Assembly: GCA_965214015.1 (NCBI GenBank)
Contig: CBDCAS010000022.1
Coordinates: 1 to 64,000 of the forward strand
Length of the DNA: 64,000 bases
Direction: 5' to 3'
Origin: CBDCAS01 sp965214015
GTDB taxonomy: Bacteria; Pseudomonadota; Gammaproteobacteria; Coxiellales; Coxiellaceae
Part shown: positions 8,532-16,165 of the stretch, piece by piece
Numbering within the stretch: the first letter of the stretch is position 1
Layout of the letters: each line of letters begins with the position of its first letter
Translations under genes and position numbers: made by a program
The notes under the pieces: generated by a model
The model's input: only the letters and a program-made list of their open reading frames with translations
The model's database searches: none
Told to the model about the DNA's origin: nothing

Positions 8532-9754
8532 GTTTCAACATCTTTCTTATGATTATTTTTGGTTAATGATAACGATCGAGTTGCCGTATGTCGATCGTTT
8601 TGTGCAACATGTCGGTAATGCATCGTTGTACCAATATCAGTGTGCCCCGCATTTTCTTGAGCAACTTTAAGTGGTGCACCAGAGTCTAATAAGTAAGTTA
8701 CATAACTATGTCGTAACCAATGGGCGCTGGCTGATCTCAATTTTGATGCACGCCTAGGCTCATCAGGCTCAAAGCTATCAGCGCCAAGGTTAAAGGCCCA
8801 TCTAAGGATCTGATCAATTCTGCGTGCGCTGATAGATTGCTGTAAATTTTGCATTGGAATCAATGGAGTTTTTTCTCTAAATTTTGGAAGGGGAGATGAA
8901 AGCCCAATGTTTGTTCTAAATTGTGCCAAAGAATCTAGTAATTCATCGGGGATAGGTATCTCCCGTAACTTTTTTCCTTTACCAGTAACACGTAAAAACC
9001 AATTATTCTCGCGCTGTAAAAAGTTCCCCATACGGTGATTTGCTGCTTCTGCAATTCGCAAGCCTGTATAAAATAATAGTAATATAATATAGCGTGCACG
9101 TATCACTTGAAATTTCTGTTTATCATCTCGAGTGGGATAGGAACATAAAGCGTCTAATACGGTGTTAATTTCATCTAGCTCTAAATAACGGTCAATAATG
9201 CGGGGTTTGGCCTTGTTTCTTTTTTTGCGTCGACGATCAACAGCCAATGGGTTTCCAATAAGATAATTGGATTGCACTAAATAATTAAAAAAAGAATCTA
9301 AAATGGTGAGTGCTTTACTGATAGATGAATTACTTAAACCCTTCACAAACGGACGCCAATTTTCATTTAAAAACCCGTTCTTAGTTTGGCGTGGAACGGA
9401 AGGGCCGCACCATATTTTTTTCGGAGTAGGGTGCTTTAAAAAATCTTGATATTCTATTAAATGATCTCGTCGTAAGCTGGATATATTAACTTTAGCCTCG
9501 TGAATACACCATAGTAATAGTCGCTCAATTTCTTTTGAATAGGAACGGAGCGTTTCCTTTGAATCTTTGTACTCATTTAAAAAGCTAGCTATTGCGCCAG
9601 CATCATCTTTTGCATTAATCAAACTGGTTCCAAGTTCCTTATTATAGTTATCATCAGTAAATTTAAGCAACACATTGCCCATAGCATCAGAATTGTCAGC
9701 AAATAGAAACAATGGTGTGATTGGTTGAATGGGTTTTGTCATGCTCTCTATCAA
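8528..9754 (-). CDS. Tyrosine recombinase coupled to TnpA (TnpI-like)
   Basis: The 408-residue protein has the full catalytic set of the tyrosine recombinase family: Arg in TGLRIAEA, Lys in VTGKGKKLREIPIP, HWLRHSYVTYLL, AGHTDIGTTMHYRH with the final Tyr nucleophile. An N-terminal SAM-like core-binding domain covers roughly residues 40-170. Some Tn3-family transposons use such an enzyme (TnpI) in place of a serine resolvase. Overlap with tnpA (ATGA at 8528-8531) and with the Fic fragment upstream (ATGA at 9751-9754) makes a three-gene coupled cluster. A serine resolvase also lies nearby, so the region may hold parts of two elements. Confidence 0.9.
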   Translation of the reverse strand: MIESMTKPIQPITPLFLFADNSDAMGNVLLKFTDDNYNKELGTSLINAKDDAGAIASFLNEYKDSKETLRSYSKEIERLLLWCIHEAKVNISSLRRDHLIEYQDFLKHPTPKKIWCGPSVPRQTKNGFLNENWRPFVKGLSNSSISKALTILDSFFNYLVQSNYLIGNPLAVDRRRKKRNKAKPRIIDRYLELDEINTVLDALCSYPTRDDKQKFQVIRARYIILLLFYTGLRIAEAANHRMGNFLQRENNWFLRVTGKGKKLREIPIPDELLDSLAQFRTNIGLSSPLPKFREKTPLIPMQNLQQSISARRIDQILRWAFNLGADSFEPDEPRRASKLRSASAHWLRHSYVTYLLDSGAPLKVAQENAGHTDIGTTMHYRHVAQNDRHTATRSLSLTKNNHKKDVET

Positions 9755-10029
9755 TCCATTAATAAATTCACGATCAAGCGTATTATTAGATCTTTTTGGG
9801 CAGGATCACTTTCAGCAACTAACAAGGCCAATGCAACAAGCCCATTATCATTTATTTTAATAACACAGTTTTGCAATTTAAGATAAAGCAAGAAAATCAG
9901 ACAGCCAATACGTTTATTACCATCGCTGAAAGGGTGATCTTTAATAATAAAATACAATATATGGGCTGCGCGTTCTTCATTTGTTTTATAAAGCATCTTG
10001 CCGTCAAATGTTTGTTCAATATTACCTAG
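9751..10029 (-). pseudogene. Fic/DOC-domain protein, 5' end removed by IS insertion
   Basis: The open frame contains the Fic active-site motif HPFSDGNKR (catalytic His, then the phosphate-binding Asn-Lys-Arg). It is preceded by GNIEQTFDGKMLY and followed by a C-terminus (INDNGLVALALLVAESDP) like RhuM-associated Fic/DOC proteins. Fic enzymes transfer AMP or related groups to target proteins, and several are toxins. The frame runs straight to the IS end at 10030, where the N-terminal half is lost. On the far side of the IS (beyond 11159) I found no recognisable continuation. The ATG at 9994-9996 could start an 81-residue remnant. The stop overlaps the recombinase start. Confidence 0.8.
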
Positions 10030-11159
10030 TAGGACTTACGCGAAAGGATGAATTGAGTGAATTTTACTTATTATTTTTTCACTAATTGTTTAAGATGTCG
10101 AAAATAATGAAAGAGATGCCTAAAGAGATGTCACGTAGAAGAAAAGTCAATCGTATTGATTATTGTCAATACTTACTCTCTAGCCAAACCAACTATACAT
10201 TAACCTATGTAGCCAAATATAAGGAAGGTATTAGTCACGACTCCTATAATCGTTATCTTGCTAGTGAGAAGTTATCCCCAAGAATGCTGTGGGAACATGC
10301 AAAACATCAGGTAGTGTGGAGTGAAAATGGCTTTATCGTTTACGATGATACTGTACTAGATAAGAGCTATGCTAACGCGATTGATTTAGCACGTTATCAA
10401 TATAGTGGTAATAGCCAAAAGGTTATTAATGGCATAGGTGTGGTCAATGCAATTTATGTCAATCCGGAGACTGAGCAGTTTTGGGTGATTGATTATCGTA
10501 TTTATGCGCCAGAACAAGACGGTAAGAGCAAGCTTGACCATTTATTTGATATGCAGCGTAATATTCATTATCAAAAGCAATTACCTTACAAAGGTGTTCT
10601 TATGGATAGCTGGTATGCCACCCATAAAGTAATGTTAACGATTGATGCGCTGGGTAAACTATTTTATTGTCCTATCAAAGCTAATCGCTTGGTGAGCGAA
10701 ACTGAGCAAGATTATCATCATATACCTACTTCAAAACTCTCCTGGGATCAAACCTCACTCGCACAGGGAAAGACAGTGCATCTGAATAAATTTCCTAATG
10801 ATTTTCATGTGCAACTTTACCGCATTACGGCCTCTACCTGCCGAACGGACTTTATTGTCACTAACGATAAATCTCAATTAACCGCTGAGGCTATACAAAA
10901 TGTGTATAACATCCGATGGTGTGTTGAGGAGTTTCACCGCGAAGCTAAACAATTGACTGGCGTAGCTAAATGTCAGTGCCGCAAGCAACGTATTCAGCGT
11001 AATCATATCACTTGTGCCTATTTGGTCTGGCTTAAACTCAAATCTGTCGCTCATCATGCAGCTAAAACCATTTACCAAATAAAAGACAATTTATTAGACC
11101 AATATAGGATTAATGAACTCAGGCAACCTCAAGTGAAATTCGATTTCGCGTAAGTCCTA
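10030..11159 (+). mobile_element. IS701/IS4-like insertion sequence (copy 1)
   Basis: A 1130-bp element with perfect 16-bp terminal inverted repeats TAGGACTTACGCGAAA (10030-10045 and inverse 11144-11159). It contains one DDE transposase. CTAG precedes the left end, which fits the YTAG target preference of IS701-like elements, but GAAG follows the right end. No target duplication is present, so the two flanks probably come from different sites. It truncates the Fic gene. Confidence 0.88.
10095..11153 (+). CDS. DDE transposase of IS701/IS4-like element
   Basis: About 352 residues from ATG 10095; TTG at 10086 in the same frame is less likely. The N-terminal part has the SHDSYNRYL motif. The catalytic residues are Asp in VYDDTVLDK, Asp in LMDSWYATHK and Glu in WCVEEFHREAKQLTG, the layout of the IS4/IS701 superfamily. 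The frame is intact and runs into the right terminal repeat, which encodes the last residues KFDFA. It is related in layout to the transposase at 54312 but clearly different in sequence. Confidence 0.9.
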   Translation: MSKIMKEMPKEMSRRRKVNRIDYCQYLLSSQTNYTLTYVAKYKEGISHDSYNRYLASEKLSPRMLWEHAKHQVVWSENGFIVYDDTVLDKSYANAIDLARYQYSGNSQKVINGIGVVNAIYVNPETEQFWVIDYRIYAPEQDGKSKLDHLFDMQRNIHYQKQLPYKGVLMDSWYATHKVMLTIDALGKLFYCPIKANRLVSETEQDYHHIPTSKLSWDQTSLAQGKTVHLNKFPNDFHVQLYRITASTCRTDFIVTNDKSQLTAEAIQNVYNIRWCVEEFHREAKQLTGVAKCQCRKQRIQRNHITCAYLVWLKLKSVAHHAAKTIYQIKDNLLDQYRINELRQPQVKFDFA

Positions 11160-11414
11160 GAAGGCTCTATAAAGTTCTTTTGTGCATTTGTGTCGAGACA
11201 ATCTGGGTTTCCCATTCCGTTCGTTCAATCCTAAAAATTATAATAGTTCATTCGCTGCGAGCCATGAAATGCTCATCGAGTATGTTTAAATTTTTTTCAC
11301 CCATTTAATATTTTGTTAAGAATAAATCCTTATTATACCCGCCCTATAGTTGTACGGAACACAATGATTAATTTAAGAAGGAGGTGATTAATTAACTTAT
11401 TAAAAGGCTTGTTC
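11160..11414. other. Non-coding flank of IS copy 1
   Basis: No gene is recognised on either strand. The minus strand does not extend the Fic frame into a known N-terminal domain. Bases 11252-11265 (CGCTGCGAGCCATG) recur exactly at 13245-13258, so this 14-mer brackets the two-gene unit at 11415-13230. An AAGGAGGTGAT block at about 11378-11389 looks like a Shine-Dalgarno but has no well-placed start after it. Confidence 0.4.
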
Positions 11415-11513
11415 ATGAGAAAAAATATATTTTCGAAACGCAATTTTAGTTTAAGCGATCTTGATGTTAATGATCTACTTACTCTATCAACAGAAAGGTT
11501 CCGTGACATATAG
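11415..11513 (+). CDS. Small open reading frame, 32 residues, unknown
   Basis: ATG 11415 is preceded by AAAAGG at 7-nt spacing. The peptide starts MRKNIFSKRNFSLSDLDVND and ends ERFRDI. It has a basic start and an acidic/hydrophobic middle. The start context (aggcttgttcATGAGA) echoes that of the next gene (gaggttttttcATGAGA), so this may be a small partner or leader peptide, or the start of a decayed duplicate. I do not recognise a family. Only the start signals and lack of stops support it. Confidence 0.35.
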   Translation: MRKNIFSKRNFSLSDLDVNDLLTLSTERFRDI

Positions 11514-11595
11514 GGACTGCACCCTGGAATGTTATGCTCTCGGTATTGGGATACTTTCATGAAGGATGAGTTAAATTAATTTAAGAGGTTTTTTC

Positions 11596-13230
11596 ATGAG
11601 ATTCGTAAAGAAAAATTTTTATTATCCATTATCCAATAAATATAAAATAGTGTTAGGAGCCATTGCCTTAGCTTCCTCAGGCTTTTTATATAATGATGTG
11701 TATAAAAAGCATAATACAGGTTTTCTTTCATTTTTATTTCAAACAAATCATAAATTAAAACGAGTGAGCGATGTAATTATCACTCAGAATTCAGGTCTCT
11801 TTACAGAACACACTTTATCTTATCTTGGTATGTCGGAAATTATTGATCTACCTGATGCTCAGCGAGTGATTTTTCTGGATGATTTTTGGTTGACTTCAGT
11901 GGATCAGAGTCGACTACACACTAAGTGGGGCCAAACAGTGAATGAATTCCCATTACCGTTAAAATCGTTATTTTTAAAACTCTACCCGACACTCAAGCCT
12001 CATCAAAGAGTCACTTTTGAGCAATTTCTTGCTGTTCGAGGAGTTGTAAAAGAAGTCTTGGTATCGGATCCTAATATTGAAATGATCTCAAATAGCGTGC
12101 AGTCGATTCGATATAATGAAATTACGAGTATGGATGCACTTATATCTAGTTATTTCGACCATTCACATTTATTTGACTTTTTATCGCCTGATTTTAATCC
12201 GGAATCTCGATTAGAGGTTATCACTCAGGATGGCATAACGCATTCGTATTGTTGTGACAAAGAAAAAACTCGCGTGATTAATACGACCACGATGCCGCGT
12301 GAGAACAAGGCGATGACTTTAATGGGTAAAGAAAAAGATTTACCACCACAAACAGACCTTTACCGTTATCCTATTAGTGAAGAGCCAAAACAGTTAGTCA
12401 TCTTTGGGTCTGGTTTGTCGGCTGTGTGGGTAAAACAACAAGCACCTAATAGTGAGATTCGTTTCATTTTACGAAATGAACAATCACAGTTGCCGACAAC
12501 AATTGCTAGAAACGAGAGTATCCATATTAGGCCGGATGAGATTATCTATGCCGATCAGGTAGATTTTATAAAAACATTTGGCATACTCTACTCCACAAAT
12601 AATGATCCCTATACTTGCAAAATGAAAAAAGCTATTCTGTGGCATTTGCACAAGCAAGGCATCTCACCAGAACACATTAGTGAGCATCACATAAGCATAC
12701 GAAAAAAAGACAGTTATGATGTTATTTTTACTGGCGAAGGATATAATGCGACGGGTTTTATCCCACGTACTATACCAGCATATGATTTACCGGAAGGTAT
12801 GTTGCAGAATATCCATTTTTCTCGTGATGCCACGAAGATTTATGCACCTAAAAACTTACCGGCTGGTGCACTTTTTGATCGTACCAGTGATCAGGTACAT
12901 CGTTTAACGAATGTAGCGGAGAAAGACCGCCCATTACTAGTGAATTTAGAAGCTTTATTTTTTAGAGAAGAAGATCTAGAATCATTGGCAAATTATTTTG
13001 GTGTCAGTAAAGTGGTAATAAGCTATATTTTTGAACAGGTCAATGCTCTTGAGGATACGCCGTCAGATCCAAAATCATTTATTCAAAATACGTATCAAAA
13101 TCTGTATTCTACCAGTAGCAATGTCAATTTTCCTTGTCCAGAAGCGTTTAATGAGAAGCTGAAAATACTCTTTGAAAAAAGAGAGGCTATTTTTTCAAAA
13201 GAGCAGCTGCCCTGTGTTGGATTTAAATGA
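11596..13230 (+). CDS. Membrane-anchored protein with Rossmann/flavoprotein-like motifs, unknown function
   Basis: A 544-residue protein preceded by Shine-Dalgarno AAGAGG. One hydrophobic segment at about residues 18-34 (IVLGAIALASSGFLY) after a basic start suggests a signal anchor. G271-S-G-L-S-A276 inside LVIFGSGLSAVWV is a dinucleotide-binding turn. DVIFTGEGYNATGFIP (around 376-390) resembles the ATGY-type linker of flavin-dependent monooxygenases. A typical N-terminal FAD GxGxxG was not found. The C-terminal 120 residues have no recognised domain. It may be a divergent oxidoreductase or an effector-like protein that keeps only the fold. It sits alone in the island between copies of a 14-bp repeat. 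Function is unknown. Confidence 0.6.
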   Translation: MRFVKKNFYYPLSNKYKIVLGAIALASSGFLYNDVYKKHNTGFLSFLFQTNHKLKRVSDVIITQNSGLFTEHTLSYLGMSEIIDLPDAQRVIFLDDFWLTSVDQSRLHTKWGQTVNEFPLPLKSLFLKLYPTLKPHQRVTFEQFLAVRGVVKEVLVSDPNIEMISNSVQSIRYNEITSMDALISSYFDHSHLFDFLSPDFNPESRLEVITQDGITHSYCCDKEKTRVINTTTMPRENKAMTLMGKEKDLPPQTDLYRYPISEEPKQLVIFGSGLSAVWVKQQAPNSEIRFILRNEQSQLPTTIARNESIHIRPDEIIYADQVDFIKTFGILYSTNNDPYTCKMKKAILWHLHKQGISPEHISEHHISIRKKDSYDVIFTGEGYNATGFIPRTIPAYDLPEGMLQNIHFSRDATKIYAPKNLPAGALFDRTSDQVHRLTNVAEKDRPLLVNLEALFFREEDLESLANYFGVSKVVISYIFEQVNALEDTPSDPKSFIQNTYQNLYSTSSNVNFPCPEAFNEKLKILFEKREAIFSKEQLPCVGFK

Positions 13231-13510
13231 TAATGGATTGCAAACGCTGCGAGCCATGGAGCGCTGTAGGCGCAAGGCGAGTAGTCCGTGGTAGGCGCTG
13301 GATTTTTGTCGAGTGCCCCAGCACGAACACAAAAATCTTTACGGCGGTGTCAAGTCATTTGAGAGACGGTGCGCAGCAGGCCCGTTCTCATAGGGGTTGC
13401 GAAGCAGCCGGTGACAAGGACGCCCGCGGCCCCTAGAGCGCCGTCGCGTTTGCGAGTCGATTTTGTCTATGGACAGACAAAATCTTTTGCGAGCATAGCG
13501 ACTCTCCGGT
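13231..13510. repeat. GC-rich palindromic element
   Basis: This stretch is visibly richer in G+C than its surroundings and is full of inverted repeats. One is a nested hairpin with outer arms GAGTCG (13454-13459) and CGACTC (13499-13504) and inner arms GATTTTGTCT (13459-13468) and AGACAAAATC (13475-13484). A second pair GATTTTTGT/ACAAAAATC lies near 13291-13339. The start shares a 14-mer with 11252-11265. A 69-codon frame across it has no protein-like features. It looks like a miniature or structured repeat, not a gene. Confidence 0.5.
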
Positions 13511-13622
13511 AAATTATTGATCTAGGTTGAAATTTGATACTATAATAGTAAAATATGAGTTTGATATTTTTTATATCGAATTCCATTAAATAAATTTATT
13601 ATTGACAAGAGAGTAATTAATT

Positions 13623-13853
13623 ATGTCAAATACCAGTAAAAGCAATAATTTGTTTCAGAAAACCCCAAGTAAGGCTATTTGTGATGATCAGGCCGACAAG
13701 AGCCCAGAAACAAAAACACAGCAACCCAGTGCTTCATCAAACCCTCATTCAGATATGAGTCCCAAACAGCTTAAAAGTTTGAATGAACGTCGTAAATTGA
13801 TGGATAGTACGTTGCAAGAACACGAAAAGGATCGAGATTTTACACCGTTTTAA
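13623..13853 (+). CDS. Small hydrophilic protein, unknown
   Basis: This 76-residue frame has a Shine-Dalgarno-like AAGAGAG 8-12 nt before ATG. It is rich in Ser, Lys, Gln and Pro, with no hydrophobic segment. The C-terminus (KQLKSLNERRKLMDSTLQEHEKDRDF) may form a charged helix. The composition suggests a largely disordered protein. No family is recognised. It may be real but decoupled from the neighbouring mobile parts. Confidence 0.45.
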   Translation: MSNTSKSNNLFQKTPSKAICDDQADKSPETKTQQPSASSNPHSDMSPKQLKSLNERRKLMDSTLQEHEKDRDFTPF

Positions 13854-13989
13854 CCTTGGGCTCGGGTCTGTAAATCAGTTTGTGTAAATAGGGGTAGCTA
13901 CCCATGGCAATCGCACTGAAATCACCTTTTTACCTTATTTTTTAAGTTTAAAATAAAGTTGGCCTATTGATTCTTATTTTCTTATTATT
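13854..13989. other. Non-coding stretch with a 12-bp palindrome
   Basis: No gene is seen. GGGTAGCTACCC at 13892-13903 is a perfect palindrome. The preceding text (CAGTTTGTGTAAAT) looks like the end of a mutator/IS256-type element, but no transposase piece is attached, so this is only a hint. Confidence 0.25.
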
Positions 13990-14029
13990 CACGAGTTTCG
14001 CATTTGCGTAAGTTTCACTCAATAAACAC
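13990..14029 (-). mobile_element. Right-end remnant of the IS found intact at 54248-55301
   Basis: Forty bases starting CACGAGTTTCGCATTTGCG match the inverse of the right end of the intact copy with one visible difference, up to AATAAACAC. There the IS6 left end begins. The rest of the element has been removed, apparently by the IS6 event. Confidence 0.8.
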
Positions 14030-14191
14030 GGCACTGTTGCAAGAAGCTATCAGCTGCTAGTATGACTGACTTATTTCCACTGCGAGTACCCTTACATGGC
14101 TTTAAAAAAATACAAAGACTCAAACACACCTTTCAAATGGAAGCATTTTCAAGGAGAAATGATTCTCTGGCTGGTTAGCTGGTACTGTCGT
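14030..14191 (+). mobile_element. Truncated IS6-family element (left end only)
   Basis: It starts with GGCACTGTTGCAA and is nearly identical to the first 160 or so bases of the complete copy at 15101. It includes the transposase start (ATG 14096) and about 32 codons through WLVSWYCR. It then breaks at about 14191 into the integrase pseudogene, and the frame stops soon after. The terminal repeat has A in place of G at the fourth base from the complete copy's GGGACTG form. Confidence 0.88.
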
Positions 14192-14918
14192 AGACCCGCG
14201 TCGTAACGAGTGGCTGCTGATTTGATCGGCATTAGGTAGTTTGGCTTGGTGGGCTAATCGCTTCAATTGACGATTCCAATGGGCCGCACAAAGCGCAGAG
14301 CTTAGGACCTTTCCTTCACGCGTGATCCTTCGAAAAAGTGCCCCTTCGTACTGACCAGAGGCTTCACGCCAATCTAGTAAAGCGCGGACTGGACAATAAT
14401 GTGCCGGACCAAAGGGAATAGCACACAAAAACCCCTCGCCGCTTTGATCGGTTTTACTGCGACCCAACTGAATCAGCAGCCCTTCTGAGACAAACTCCAC
14501 ATGCTCCCAACGTAAGGAGACTAATTCAGAGCGACGAAATGCGCCAAAGTAGCCAATGAGCAACAAGGCTTTGTTTCGGATATTGATTAACGAGCGATGG
14601 GCTTCGAGCGTACGCACTAACTGGAGTAAGGCTGGTAAGCGGCAGTGCCTTGGCTTTGACTTTAGGCTGGCCATAACTGCGTGCCCTTGTCTTTAGGGTT
14701 TCTTTCACCGCAATCTCCTGAGTGGGATCCGGTCTTCGATGCAAGCGATGCCATTTGCTAATCGAACTTAAACGTCGCGATACAGTCCGAGGATTGAGCT
14801 GATCCTGACACTGGTCTAAATAGTTCAGAATCCCCTCTGTCGTGGTCGGTAAGCTCTGGCCTGTTTTTAGTCTAAAGTCATTCAAATCGGAATAATAAGC
14901 ACGACGGCTATTGGCCAC
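14192..14918 (-). pseudogene. Tyrosine integrase, frameshifted and 3'-truncated
   Basis: Two overlapping frames make one XerC/phage-integrase-like protein. The N-terminal part (14526-14918, MANSRRAYYSDLNDFR ... RRLSSISKWHRLH) is the core-binding domain. The C-terminal part (from about 14674 down, NKALLLIGYFGAFRRSELVSLRW ... SSHSLRRG) carries the first catalytic Arg and the HSLRR motif. A frame change is needed near 14650. The gene is cut right after SLRRG by the IS6 remnant, so the final His and Tyr are lost. It was probably the integrase of an earlier element at this site. Confidence 0.8.
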
Positions 14919-15052
14919 TCATGGAAGCCTGCTGATCGAGGGTATCAGGCCTATAAAAATGGGTTTGTGTCTTTTTGGAGAATACGTGTAAGGGATCCTC
15001 ACTTATTTTGTCCTTATTTTGCACAACTCGCTCCTGTGATTGATTACAGTCT

Positions 15053-15070
15053 TTTTTTTGATCAAAAAAA
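15053..15070. repeat. A/T palindrome centred on GATC
   Basis: TTTTTTTGATCAAAAAAA is a perfect 18-bp palindrome 30 bp left of the complete IS6-family element. It may be a weak bidirectional terminator. No gene abuts it closely. Confidence 0.35.
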
Positions 15071-15100
15071 GCACTGCATCGCTTATTCTGTTCTTTATAG

Positions 15101-15978
15101 GGGACTGTTGCAAGAACATATTGGGTGCTAGTATGACTGGCTTATTTCCACTGCGAGTACCCTTACATGGCTTTAAAAAAATACAAAGACTCAAACAGAC
15201 CTTTCAAATGGAAGCATTTTCAAGGAGAAATCATTCTCTGGCTAGTTAGCTGGTACTGTCGTTATGCTCTCTCTTATGGAGATTTAAAAGAAATGGCAAC
15301 TGAACGGAACCTATCTGTTGAACGCTCGACAATATGCCGTTGGGTTCATGAGTATGGGCCTGAAATTAATAAACGAATGAAACCCTATTTAAAACGTACC
15401 AACGATTCTTGGAGAGTTGATGAAACCTACGTAAAAATAAAAGGTAAATGGCACTACCTATATCGTGCTATTGACAAGTATGGGCATACTTTGGATTGGA
15501 TGCTGAGTCGTTATCGTAATCAACAAGCAGCAAAACGATTTTTCAAAAAGGTGTTAAGTAATGATCATGTTAGCGTACCCCGAGTGATTAATGTTGACAA
15601 AAATGCAGCTTTTCCACCCGCCATGAATGATTTAAACATTGAAAATGACTTGCTAGAAAATACAACACTTAGGCAAATAAAGTACTTAAATAATAGTATT
15701 GAAAACGATCATAAATCAACAAAACGTAAAGCACGTTATCGGCAATGGTATCAGTCTTTTGATACCGCCTCTAAAACCATTGATGGAATGGAAGCCATGA
15801 GGTCTTTACAAAAAGGCCAGGTGAAATACAGGCTCAAAGGTGACCTACTTGATCAACATAGTTTCCTAGCTCAATTGTTCAATTTAGCAGCGTAATTACT
15901 ATTAATAAATAGACATTTCTTAATCTTCAAAAAAGTTCCTACAATGAACTCTTTTATATCTATCTTTGCAACAGTCCC
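15101..15978 (+). mobile_element. Complete IS6-family insertion sequence
   Basis: An 878-bp element with terminal inverted repeats GGGACTGTTGCAA (15101-15113) and TTGCAACAGTCCC (15966-15978), typical of the IS6/IS26/IS240 group. The 8-bp flanks CTTTATAG and GGCTTAAG do not match. This copy therefore lacks its own target duplication, as expected if it arose by recombination or cointegration with the direct copy at the window start. Confidence 0.93.
15167..15895 (+). CDS. IS6-family transposase
   Basis: An intact 242-residue DDE transposase. The N-terminal helix-turn-helix region includes ERSTICRWVHEYGPEI. The catalytic triad is Asp in WRVDETYVKIKGKW, Asp in VINVDKNAAFP and Glu in SIENDHKSTKRKARY, as in the IS240/IS26 group. 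It starts 66 bp inside the element. These enzymes make cointegrates and directly repeated copies around captured DNA. Confidence 0.95.
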   Translation: MALKKYKDSNRPFKWKHFQGEIILWLVSWYCRYALSYGDLKEMATERNLSVERSTICRWVHEYGPEINKRMKPYLKRTNDSWRVDETYVKIKGKWHYLYRAIDKYGHTLDWMLSRYRNQQAAKRFFKKVLSNDHVSVPRVINVDKNAAFPPAMNDLNIENDLLENTTLRQIKYLNNSIENDHKSTKRKARYRQWYQSFDTASKTIDGMEAMRSLQKGQVKYRLKGDLLDQHSFLAQLFNLAA

Positions 15979-16077
15979 GGCTTAAGTGCATGTGACTGGT
16001 ATGGGATGATGCCAGCCACATGTTCTTAGAACAGCCCTCCTCAGGTCATTTTGACTAAAAATAGCTTTAATAATGAA

Positions 16078-16105
16078 TTGGCTTTTACGATCAATGGGAG
16101 ATAAT
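16078..16105 (+). promoter_or_regulatory. Putative sigma-70 promoter for the gcv operon
   Basis: TTGGCT (16078-16083) and GATAAT (16100-16105) with 16-bp spacing lie 60 bp before the gcvT start. I looked for a glycine riboswitch in 15979-16165 and did not find its conserved core. Confidence 0.4.
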
Positions 16106-16165
16106 TTTTCATTGCCTGATAGGGCGGAGCTCCTCTATACTAACGCCTTTCTTCTAGGTTGGGCT

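Noticed and set aside
11160..11230. In-frame joining of Fic across the IS (frame reads LYRAF then LGNIEQ if the IS is removed)
   Set aside because: The upstream frame shows no Fic or RhuM N-terminal features, and the IS lacks a target duplication, so the match of frames is probably accidental.
13227..13436. 69-codon open frame on the plus strand
   Set aside because: It lies in the GC-rich palindromic element, lacks a ribosome site of its own, and its translation is a run of Arg/Gly/Cys typical of chance frames in GC-rich repeats.
15061..15085. Continuation of the IS701-like remnant (CACTGCATC shared with the intact IS end)
   Set aside because: Nine bases match by likely chance, and the sequence on both sides differs.
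15979..16165. Glycine riboswitch upstream of gcvT
   Set aside because: I looked for the conserved tandem aptamer cores and found only loose G-rich matches (near 16120-16140). The leader is also too short for a full tandem aptamer.
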